DNA from: UBA9732 sp003456855
GTDB lineage: Bacteria; Spirochaetota; Spirochaetia; Sphaerochaetales; Sphaerochaetaceae
Length of the DNA: 8,782 nt
Direction: 5' to 3'
Assembly: GCA_946626785.1 (NCBI GenBank)
Contig: CAMOUY010000090.1
Coordinates: 1 to 8,782, forward strand
Under the pieces are notes generated by a model. That model saw nothing but the letters and a program-made list of their open reading frames with translations. It had not been told where the DNA came from and did no database searches. A program made the position numbers and the translations under genes. Of the stretch, positions 1 through 6,382 are shown piece by piece (position 1 is the stretch's first letter; each line of letters begins with the position of its first letter).

Positions 1-487
1 TCTTCAGGTCCCGCAGTCCCAGGTTCGCCCTTGCAATCGGCTTGATCTCGGCTATCTGCTGTGCTGCCTCCTCTGCCGTCACACATGGATACTCCGGGAT
101 GTAGGCCTTGAGATGCCTCATCTTCAGGTTGTATGAGCAGTTCAGCATTCCGCAGTAGGCGTCGCCTCTTCCGTTGATCAGGTCCCCGTCGCCCTCTGCG
201 GCGGATGTGTACATGACAGGTCCGTCGAACATCTTGGCTATTAGGGTCTCAGGCGTCTCAGGTCCGAAGTTCCCGAGGAAGACCACCAGTGCGTTCACAC
301 CTGCCTTCTTCACCTCCTCGACCGCCTTGACGGCATCGCCTTCGTTCTCGACTGTGATGCTGCAGTTGTACAGATCCGGTCCATATGCCTTTACGATGGC
401 CTCCTTGCGAGCCGTTGAAAGCCCGATCGGGAAGCAGTCACGGGACACTGCTATTATTCCAAGCTTGACTTCTGGAATGTTGTTCAT
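1..487 (-). CDS. L-fucose/L-arabinose isomerase family protein, N-terminal part (cut by window edge)
   Basis: The ATG at 487-485 opens a frame that runs off the left edge after 162 codons. The product begins MNNIPEVKLGIIAVSRDCFP and continues with alternating strands and helices, including a VVFLGNFGPETPE segment at about residues 68-80 and a GDAYCGMLNCSYNLKMRHLK segment at about 108-127. This is the N-terminal pattern I associate with the FucI-like group (COG2407), whose members are about 450-500 residues and interconvert aldoses and ketoses. The metal-binding catalytic residues lie in the missing C-terminal part, so substrate cannot be judged. An AAGGAGAG ribosome-binding sequence lies in the 20-base gap after the upstream DUF4867 gene, implying one transcript with the regulator. 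There is no signal peptide, so the protein is cytoplasmic. The family call is fairly firm; the exact sugar (fucose, arabinose or other) is unknown. Confidence 0.75.
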   Translation of the reverse strand, partial: MNNIPEVKLGIIAVSRDCFPIGLSTARKEAIVKAYGPDLYNCSITVENEGDAVKAVEEVKKAGVNALVVFLGNFGPETPETLIAKMFDGPVMYTSAAEGDGDLINGRGDAYCGMLNCSYNLKMRHLKAYIPEYPCVTAEEAAQQIAEIKPIARANLGLRDLK

Positions 488-507
488 TTCCTATACTCTC
501 CTTCTAT

Positions 508-1140
508 TCAAATTTTGCCTTTGATATCTATGTTCTCACCAGTGATGCCGACATAGGCCCCGTCTTTGGCCTGTGGTGCATCCGGATGGGCAATAAGCCA
601 CTTGTTGCGTGCTCTGAGCCATCTGTCCTCTTCCCTGACAGGTTCGAACTTAGGCTTTTCTGTGTTTGTACCCCTTGGGAGTACGACTGCGACTCTGAAT
701 CCGTCCTCCGAGACCTGGCAAGGTGCAAAATGCAGTGATGTTGCATAGACCTCCACAAGAACACCGGCAGGGACCCTGAAGGCCTTTGCAACTGATGAGT
801 CGATCTTTCCATCCACGATCTCGCCCTGCCTTGCAAGAAGAAGGACAAAGTCTGTTGTACCGAGGTTGAGCTCACTGTCTCTGTGGTATTCAAAACAGTT
901 GAGCTTTGTGTTATGGCCCCAACACATTCCGAGCTGAATCGGCATTCCACCATAGGACTGGACTCCAAGAGGTGCGAAGATGGCGCACTTCTCCAGGGAT
1001 TCGATCGCAGGCATGTACTTTGTCCCGCTCTCCGGGAGAGGGATCTCATCCATGGCCTTCATAAGCTCGGCTGTATCATAACCATCATGGACCTTTCCAT
1101 AAGGTCTGAATTCTTCGTCATAGACAGAATAAAACTTCAA
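508..1140 (-). CDS. DUF4867 family protein (probable sugar-metabolism accessory enzyme)
   Basis: A 210-residue cytoplasmic protein without signal peptide or membrane segment. The middle of the protein carries a dense conserved-looking block: GGMPIQLGMCWGHNTKLNCF at about 64-83, then EYHRDSELNLGTTDFVLLLA, then FRVPAGVLVEVYATSLHFAP at about 121-140, and near the end NKWLIAHPDAPQAKDGAYVG. I recognise this as the DUF4867 family, which has no assigned reaction. The several His, Glu and Cys residues in the GHNTKLNCFEYHRDSE block and the later LHFAPC are plausible metal or active-site ligands, and the fold looks cupin-like, but both points are inference. It starts at TTG, not ATG: an AGGAGG sits 7 bases upstream inside the last codons of the regulator gene, only 2 bases separate the regulator's stop from this start, and the next in-frame ATG would remove 28 residues. 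Its position between an AraC regulator and a fucose-isomerase-type gene points to a role in the same sugar pathway. Confidence 0.8.
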   Translation of the reverse strand: MKFYSVYDEEFRPYGKVHDGYDTAELMKAMDEIPLPESGTKYMPAIESLEKCAIFAPLGVQSYGGMPIQLGMCWGHNTKLNCFEYHRDSELNLGTTDFVLLLARQGEIVDGKIDSSVAKAFRVPAGVLVEVYATSLHFAPCQVSEDGFRVAVVLPRGTNTEKPKFEPVREEDRWLRARNKWLIAHPDAPQAKDGAYVGITGENIDIKGKI

Positions 1141-1142
1141 AA

Positions 1143-2078
1143 CTATACCTCCTCGGCAAATCGACGGTTGAGTTCCTTGACCTTTGCGACAGTCTCCTGC
1201 AGAGAGAATCTCCTCTCCACTGAGTCGGCATTGTTCACAAGGTCGGAGTTTCTTCCCTTGCCGTTAATTGATCTCTGATATTCCTCAGGCGTCATGTCAC
1301 ACTGCTTCTTGAATGTGTTGGAGAAATACTTGTAGTCGGAGAATCCGGCCTGCCTGCATATCTCTGTAAGCTTAAGGTCAGTCTCCGCGATGAGCTTCTT
1401 GGCATTGTTGAATCTGACGATTCCGACATAGTCCTGGAAGCTCTGTCCCAGACAGTCCTTTACAAAGTGGGAAAGATAGTTCATGGAGACTTTCTCCTGC
1501 TCTGCAAAATCAGACAATCTGATGGCCCCATTGTAGTTCTCCGAGACATAATCCAGCAGTCTGGTCAATCTCTGAGCCCTCTTTTTTCTGTTTGCCTGTT
1601 CATCCTTGGACAGTTCCCTGAGAGGGATTCTCCTGATGATCGTGTACATGATGTTGTTGCAGTGGGCTGCACATGCAAGCTGGAAGAAGGAAGACTGCTT
1701 AATATAGAGGACCATGATGGACATGAGTCTCTTGAACACGTAGTTCTCCTCCTCCTTGGACAGGTACTCATTCACCTTGACGCATCCGATATCAACCCAT
1801 GGCGCCTGGTTGATGAAAGAAGGATTCATCTGCAGACAGAGGAAAGTGCATGGCTTTCCGTCAGTCTTGAACTGATGAATCAGCATAGGTGGGATGATGA
1901 CAAGATCACCCTCCTCTGCCTCAAGGCTTGAATCCCCGAAGGAAATCGTCATCTTACCGTCAGTTATCCAGAGTATTTCCCACTCTGAATGAATATGTGC
2001 GCAACGGTATTCCAGGGCATTGAAGAAAATGGACATGCCCTCAACACTGCTATACTGCACAATTTCAAGTTCGTTCAT
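1143..2078 (-). CDS. AraC-family transcriptional regulator with N-terminal cupin sensor domain
   Basis: A 311-residue protein starting MNELEIVQYSSVEG. Residues about 25-80 form the small beta-barrel (cupin) sensor typical of AraC regulators: HIHSEWEILWITDGKM, then EEGDLVIIPPMLIHQFKTDG. Residues about 170-270 hold the paired helix-turn-helix DNA-binding domain. The first helix pair is around LSDFAEQEKVSMNYLSHFVK (188-207) and the second is LTEICRQAGFSDYKYFSNTF (237-256), ending in the usual MTPEEYQR. A roughly 40-residue charged tail follows and is longer than usual. The frame is open further upstream to a TTG at 2177, but the ATG at 2078 is chosen because GGGAGGG precedes it by 5 bases and because the extra 33 residues would overlap the promoter-like AT-rich region. 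It probably senses a sugar and controls the two genes behind it, and possibly the neighbouring glycosidase; target and ligand are inferred from position only. Confidence 0.9.
   Translation of the reverse strand: MNELEIVQYSSVEGMSIFFNALEYRCAHIHSEWEILWITDGKMTISFGDSSLEAEEGDLVIIPPMLIHQFKTDGKPCTFLCLQMNPSFINQAPWVDIGCVKVNEYLSKEEENYVFKRLMSIMVLYIKQSSFFQLACAAHCNNIMYTIIRRIPLRELSKDEQANRKKRAQRLTRLLDYVSENYNGAIRLSDFAEQEKVSMNYLSHFVKDCLGQSFQDYVGIVRFNNAKKLIAETDLKLTEICRQAGFSDYKYFSNTFKKQCDMTPEEYQRSINGKGRNSDLVNNADSVERRFSLQETVAKVKELNRRFAEEV
1148..1153 (-). promoter_or_regulatory. Ribosome-binding site that fixes a TTG start
   Basis: A perfect AGGAGG on the minus strand lies 7 bases before the TTG at 1140-1138 and is embedded in the final codons of the AraC-type gene. 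No ATG lies at a suitable distance, so this site is the main support for the TTG start of the DUF4867 gene and suggests translational coupling to the regulator. Confidence 0.75.
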
Positions 2079-2112
2079 ACCAGCCCTCCCTCTGCATAAG
2101 GACGAAATCAAC

Positions 2113-2125
2113 TGAGTCAAACTCA
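2113..2125. promoter_or_regulatory. Short inverted repeat in the regulator leader
   Basis: TGAGT-CAA-ACTCA is a 5-base inverted repeat with a 3-base centre, downstream of the proposed -10 box and about 35-47 bases before the regulator's ATG. It could be an operator for autoregulation. The arms are short and differ in sequence from the palindrome at 2155-2164, so they are not copies of one site. Confidence 0.2.
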
Positions 2126-2141
2126 ATTTTGTTATATTTAT

Positions 2142-2171
2142 AGTATATAAGTCAATCTCGAGATAAGTAAA
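2142..2171 (-). promoter_or_regulatory. Possible sigma-70 promoter for the regulator operon
   Basis: Read on the minus strand, TTTACT (2171-2166) and TATACT (2147-2142) are separated by 18 bases and lie about 65-95 bases before the regulator's ATG. The surrounding sequence is much more AT-rich than the coding regions. A TTGACT inside the spacer is an alternative -35 but has no well-placed -10 partner. The prediction rests on motif reading alone. Confidence 0.4.
2155..2164. promoter_or_regulatory. Perfect 10-base palindrome inside the promoter spacer
   Basis: ATCTCGAGAT is its own reverse complement and falls between the proposed -35 and -10 boxes of the regulator operon, where a bound protein would block polymerase. 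A 10-base palindrome can occur by chance, so operator function is only a suggestion. Confidence 0.25.
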
Positions 2172-2176
2172 TAGCA

Positions 2177-2202
2177 AATTAGTCTAATGAAAAAAACTAA
2201 TT
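2177..2202. repeat. AT-rich inverted repeat just after the glycosidase stop codon
   Basis: AATTAGT (2177-2183) and ACTAATT (2196-2202) form 7-base perfect arms around a 12-base loop, starting 2 bases past the stop codon of the family 3 glycoside hydrolase gene. The stem has only one G-C pair and is not followed by a T-run on the minus strand (the T-run is in the loop), so it is a poor intrinsic terminator. It may be a weak transcription or RNA-processing signal, or a binding site upstream of the regulator promoter. Confidence 0.3.
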
Positions 2203-2204
2203 GG

Positions 2205-4625
2205 TTATTTTTGGGCTTTGTTTAGTTCGCAAGCAAGACGATACATCCTGGTTGCATTGATCTCCAGCTGTTCACGGGTGATGGAACCGCTCTTGAGTGC
2301 CTCAAGCAGGGTGTTGTAGTCATTTTCGCTTCCAGGCATCATGACGTCTCCGCCAGCATTGGCGATGTTGGTCGACACAGGAGGTCCGTACTTCCCTGCC
2401 CCCTGCATTCCGCCTATCATCCAGTCGGTCATGACAACTCCGTCAAATCCATATTCATCCCTCAGAACGTTCTCTATCAGACCTCTATGCTCTGCTGTAT
2501 GTATACCATTGAGAAGGTTGTAGGACGTCATGACATACTTGGGATCGGATTCTCTTACGGCTATTCCAAAGCCCTTGAGATAGACATCCCTCAGAGCCCT
2601 TTCCGAAACATGGGAGTTGCTTCCGTATCTGTTTGTCTCCTGGTTGTTGACGGCATAGTGCTTGATGGTGACCGCTCTGCCAGGATGAGCCTGGACGCCT
2701 TGTGTGATTGCCGCTGCTATCACGCCTGAAAGAAGAGGGTCCTCCGAATAGTACTCGAAGTTCCTTCCACATCTTATATCCCTGTGGATGTTCAAGGCAG
2801 GGGCAAGCCAGATGTCAACCTTGAAACGGTCCATCTCGCTTCCGACCAGATCGCCAAGCTTCCTTGCAAGCTCGACATCAAAGCTCTGTGCAATTGCCGT
2901 TCCTATAGGTATCATTGTGCAGTACTGCTCATAGATTGGCTGGTTCTTCTTCGGCTTCTTGCCGGTCAGGGAGATGAGCTTGATCAGGAAGCCTGGGATG
3001 AAGTCAGCAAGGATCTGAATGGCGTCATTTCCCAGTCCAATGGCACAGCCATCCTTGTCTATGAAATACTCTCTGTTCAGTCTGAGTCCGGCAGGACCGT
3101 CAGCCATGGTGATCTGAGGGAAGCCCTTGGAGACCAGAACATCCGTGAAGTCACCAGCGGCACCTGCGACCTTCTTGCTGGCGTTTCCGATTACGCTGAG
3201 AGGCCCCTTGTTGTAGCGGCCGATGTTAACATGGCAGAGCTCCTCATCGGAGACCCCATGGATGAAAGGATCAACCTCATAGTCTTCATCATAGATGGTC
3301 TGGATGGTCTTGAAGGCCTTTGCATCGACATTGACCACAGGTGTCCCATCAGGTATTTCAGTTCCCGTAACAGACTCCGGTCTCCAATCGACAAAGCCAC
3401 AGTCACCAAGAACGTTCTTGGCATTCCTGACAATGACCTCTTCGTTGATTGAAACAACACCTATGACAGAATTGTCCCTACTTGAGTTGCCTAATCTTAT
3501 GATATAGTCACCTTTTTCAAGAATATAGGCTTCTCTTGAGCTATCATAAGAGGCAATACTTGTCAAATCAAAGGAGAGATCAACACTGCCGCATTCACCC
3601 TTCTCAAGGCACTTCGTCTTCGCAAAGGCCGCAAGTGCCTGGTATGGCTGGTCAAGCCTTCCAGACGGCACCGAGACATAGAGCTGAACAACCTCTTTTC
3701 CTTTGAATGAGCCTTTGTTCTCAACTGCCGCCTTTACATTTACAAAGGTGCCATCAACGGTGAGGGCTTTGCATTCGATTCCAAACTCTGTATAGGAGAG
3801 ACCGAAGCCGAACGGGAACAGAGGCTTCTTCCCAACGGAATCGAAATATCTGTAGCCGACATAGATTCCCTCTTTGTAGAAGGTCTCATCCTGACCACCG
3901 AAATCTCCGATTTCCTGATAGTCTTCATAGGAGGCCCATGTCGTTGTGAGCTTTCCGCTCGGAGTCGAGACCCCAAGTATTATGTCAGAGAGGATGTTTC
4001 CGGCAAGAGCTCCAACCTGTGACAGAAGAAGAATGTTGCGGACATCCATGACCTCTGAGAGATCAACGACGCCGCCAACATTCAGAACAAGCAGGAACTT
4101 GTCTAACTTGGCGTTCAGGGCAAGAATGTCGCGCACCTCGGTTTCGGTGAGCTTAACGTCACCCCGTATAGGCTTTCTGTCCGAGCCCTCTCCGGAGATT
4201 CTGGAGAGAACATAGATTGCAATGTCCCCTTCATAGTTCATCGGAAGCTCGTATTCAGGCTCTGCCATTACGCTGCCCATGAGACTTGCTATTCCCCGAA
4301 TACCCTTGGCATTCTTTCTGAGCTCCTTGATCCAGGCCTTCTTCTTCTCGGCCTTCAACTCCGAGTAGGCATCCAGCCATTTGGCGGTTGTTATCTCGAA
4401 TCCACCTTCCTTGAGCCCCTCTTCAATGCTGACTGAGAATCTTGAATTGACATCGCCGGAACCGGTTCCACCTCTCAAGGTGTTGCGTGCACCATTGCCG
4501 AACAAGGCAACTTTGCAGGGTTTCCTTACAGGAAAGGATCCGTCACGTTTAAGGAAAAGAGTGCATTCTGGAGCAAGCTCCCTGACAAGAATGTTGTGTT
4601 TCACCTCATAGTCGTTGATTTTCAT
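2205..4625 (-). CDS. Glycoside hydrolase family 3 beta-glycosidase with swapped domain order
   Basis: An 806-residue protein, probably a cytoplasmic beta-glucosidase that removes terminal sugars from imported oligosaccharides. Domain order is reversed compared with most family 3 enzymes. Residues about 14-275 are the alpha/beta-sandwich domain (KVALFGNGARNTLRGGTG at 38-55, SRISGEGSDRKPIRGD at 141-156, KPLFPFGFGLSYTEF at 267-281). A fibronectin III-like domain follows at about 305-385. The TIM-barrel catalytic domain comes last, at about 495-740 (ITMADGPAGLR at 505-515, GRNFEYYSEDP at 620-630, KHYAVNNQETNR at 655-666). By family analogy the nucleophile is Asp734 in GVVMTDW and the acid/base is Glu146 in SGEGSDR, so the active site is built from both ends of the chain. 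Lys655/His656 and Arg621 are the usual substrate-binding residues. There is no signal peptide. A strong AAAGGGGTGAT ribosome-binding sequence precedes the ATG. It lies 53 bases after the barrel gene, so co-transcription is likely. Exact sugar specificity cannot be read from sequence. Confidence 0.9.
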   Translation of the reverse strand: MKINDYEVKHNILVRELAPECTLFLKRDGSFPVRKPCKVALFGNGARNTLRGGTGSGDVNSRFSVSIEEGLKEGGFEITTAKWLDAYSELKAEKKKAWIKELRKNAKGIRGIASLMGSVMAEPEYELPMNYEGDIAIYVLSRISGEGSDRKPIRGDVKLTETEVRDILALNAKLDKFLLVLNVGGVVDLSEVMDVRNILLLSQVGALAGNILSDIILGVSTPSGKLTTTWASYEDYQEIGDFGGQDETFYKEGIYVGYRYFDSVGKKPLFPFGFGLSYTEFGIECKALTVDGTFVNVKAAVENKGSFKGKEVVQLYVSVPSGRLDQPYQALAAFAKTKCLEKGECGSVDLSFDLTSIASYDSSREAYILEKGDYIIRLGNSSRDNSVIGVVSINEEVIVRNAKNVLGDCGFVDWRPESVTGTEIPDGTPVVNVDAKAFKTIQTIYDEDYEVDPFIHGVSDEELCHVNIGRYNKGPLSVIGNASKKVAGAAGDFTDVLVSKGFPQITMADGPAGLRLNREYFIDKDGCAIGLGNDAIQILADFIPGFLIKLISLTGKKPKKNQPIYEQYCTMIPIGTAIAQSFDVELARKLGDLVGSEMDRFKVDIWLAPALNIHRDIRCGRNFEYYSEDPLLSGVIAAAITQGVQAHPGRAVTIKHYAVNNQETNRYGSNSHVSERALRDVYLKGFGIAVRESDPKYVMTSYNLLNGIHTAEHRGLIENVLRDEYGFDGVVMTDWMIGGMQGAGKYGPPVSTNIANAGGDVMMPGSENDYNTLLEALKSGSITREQLEINATRMYRLACELNKAQK

Positions 4626-4678
4626 GGCAATATCACCCCTTTGTATTAGGATACCACGAAATGGTCACGTTATCGAAA

Positions 4679-6382
4679 TCAAATTGTGGACGATATTCCC
4701 AGGGAGATCTGAAAATCAGGTGCACAGGACTGCTTGAATGCCACCGCAATGCTGGACCTCAACTCCAGGTCAACCTGGAGGTTTCTCAGGGCCAAGCTTG
4801 TCGGCAAGGAGAAGGCCAAGTCAACATAACCGCTCTTGATGCCTCCGTCTGATGGTGTTGAAAGCCTGAGGTTGGGTTCCTTTGAATTGTCGGCAGAGGA
4901 ATTGTGGCTCTCGAACATCCCGAAACCGCCCTGGACAACAAACTGTCCGGAGAGGGTTATCCTCATGCCATCAAATGCCAGATAGTCAACCTTCCCCATT
5001 GTCGCTATGCAGTCGCCACCATAAGGGAACCCAAGGTACTGGAAGAACGGATAATGTCTGTAGTCTATGCCCGATCCTTCAGGACCGTGGTTCGTCGAGT
5101 ACCTTGTCCAGATTATGAAATCAACATTGTTTCTTCTGTAGAGCGCGGGTGTTGTGTATGCACATTCAAGACTAACATCCATAATCCCGCCATCCCCCAT
5201 TGGGAGAACATAGCCAAGACCGCCACTGAGACCCCAGGCAGGATCCTGTGAATCATTCTCAGTGGGAGCAGTCGCTTGGTCCAAAGCGAACTGGGTCCAT
5301 ATCTGGAAGCCGTTGAACGGAACGTACTGGATCTCAAGATGGGCAAGTGCATTCAATTCCTTTGACCTTGTGTTCTGATGGAGAATGAATGAAGGGTTCA
5401 AGGTTGACAGATCAAAGTCTTCATAGCTGTACATGGCGTTCTCACTGGCTGCGATCCAGAGTCTGTCAAACGGACGCGCATAGAATCTATGGGCAAGGAA
5501 CAGCCTAGACAAGGTAAGGTCACTGTTGGCCTCCTTGCCATAGTAGGCCTCCGGGATGAAGATCACATAGTCGAATCCGTACCTCTCGGCAAAGGCCTTC
5601 ATTGAGATGTAGTTCTGTCTTTCAGTGCTTTCGCTGAAGATGAAATTACCAATGTCAGAACTTCCCCATGATAGTCTGTCTCTGGAGAAAGAGATTGAAA
5701 AATGATCTGTTGCATAGGAAACATACGTTCGTCTTGGCATCTCAATCTCAATCTTGTCCATGTCAGGGAAGTTGAATGCAAAGGTCTTTGAATACAACCA
5801 GGACTTGGTGACAATATAGACATCCGAACCTTCGGAGACAGGGATGTCAGCTCCAAGTCCAGTCCAGCTTCCAGTCTCCTGGGTGGCATAGTCCTCAAGC
5901 GTCATTGCATAGGGAGTATCCTCCCAGGTCGTCTTACCCCAACCGTATGTGAGCTCGCAGTATGTCGAGAAACCCTTGATCGAGGCATTCAGATCAATGA
6001 CTGCAAAGCGCTGTCTGTCAGCAAAGCCATGGACCCAATCGGATTCGCTGTCGAACTCATCGCCGTTTGTATGGACATAGAATTCCGGGGCGATTTTGAG
6101 CCCGACCTTGAAGGAGTCCTCCTTGAGTTCGTCCAGCCTTCCCTGAAGATGATCCAACAGCTTCCCTTTGACACCGCGTGATGCAATCCTATCAAGCTCA
6201 AGCTGGGCCTGTGATACCGTCCAGGGTCTGCCTGTGTTTGGGGTGGCAAGGCCATTGATCTGTGCAAGTGCATCAATCTGGTCATAGAAGATGTCATCAA
6301 TGGGTATGATGCTGCCCACTCCGGCAAAGCAGAGTGGGCAAACGAGTATGATTGCAAAAAAAGCAAGGAGAACTCTTCTCAT
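4679..6382 (-). CDS. Predicted outer-membrane beta-barrel protein, Wzi-like, second of a tandem pair
   Basis: A 567-residue exported protein. Residues 1-20 form a signal peptide (MRRVLLAFFAIILVCPLCFA, probable cleavage before Gly21); no convincing lipobox is present. A short helical N-terminal region follows (IPIDDIFYDQIDALAQINGL, then GRPW at about 51-54). The rest consists of alternating polar/hydrophobic strands with many Trp, Tyr and Phe, typical of a barrel. The motifs FSRDRLSWG (232-240), LAHRFYARPFDRL (297-309) and LNPSFILHQN (328-337) recur in the upstream paralogue and resemble capsule-assembly Wzi-type barrels; that family call is from memory of the pattern. The ATG overlaps the upstream stop as TGATG, with GGGAG 5 bases before it, so translation is coupled. 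A TTG one codon earlier is also possible. The C-terminus (SLGISSTI) lacks the usual final aromatic residue. Its role may be surface polysaccharide binding or transport. Confidence 0.7.
   Translation of the reverse strand: MRRVLLAFFAIILVCPLCFAGVGSIIPIDDIFYDQIDALAQINGLATPNTGRPWTVSQAQLELDRIASRGVKGKLLDHLQGRLDELKEDSFKVGLKIAPEFYVHTNGDEFDSESDWVHGFADRQRFAVIDLNASIKGFSTYCELTYGWGKTTWEDTPYAMTLEDYATQETGSWTGLGADIPVSEGSDVYIVTKSWLYSKTFAFNFPDMDKIEIEMPRRTYVSYATDHFSISFSRDRLSWGSSDIGNFIFSESTERQNYISMKAFAERYGFDYVIFIPEAYYGKEANSDLTLSRLFLAHRFYARPFDRLWIAASENAMYSYEDFDLSTLNPSFILHQNTRSKELNALAHLEIQYVPFNGFQIWTQFALDQATAPTENDSQDPAWGLSGGLGYVLPMGDGGIMDVSLECAYTTPALYRRNNVDFIIWTRYSTNHGPEGSGIDYRHYPFFQYLGFPYGGDCIATMGKVDYLAFDGMRITLSGQFVVQGGFGMFESHNSSADNSKEPNLRLSTPSDGGIKSGYVDLAFSLPTSLALRNLQVDLELRSSIAVAFKQSCAPDFQISLGISSTI

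Noticed and set aside
174..524. Plus-strand open frame of 116 codons
   Set aside because: It is antisense to the start of the isomerase-type gene and the end of the DUF4867 gene, starts at TTG and has no convincing ribosome-binding site.
2079..2177. N-terminal extension of the AraC regulator to a TTG at 2177
   Set aside because: The added residues do not resemble the family, cross the AT-rich promoter region, and the internal ATG at 2078 has a good ribosome-binding sequence.
2177..2202. Intrinsic terminator for the glycosidase gene
   Set aside because: The stem is almost all A-T and the T-run is in the loop, not after the stem, so I list it only as an inverted repeat.
2784..3452. Plus-strand open frame of 222 codons
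   Set aside because: It lies wholly antisense to the well-supported family 3 glycosidase, has no recognisable domain, and such long antisense frames are common opposite genes with this codon use.
4626..4678. Hairpin or terminator between the second barrel gene and the glycosidase
   Set aside because: Only a 4-base ACCA/TGGT stem was found, with no T-tract; direct CGTG repeats nearby are too short to mean anything.
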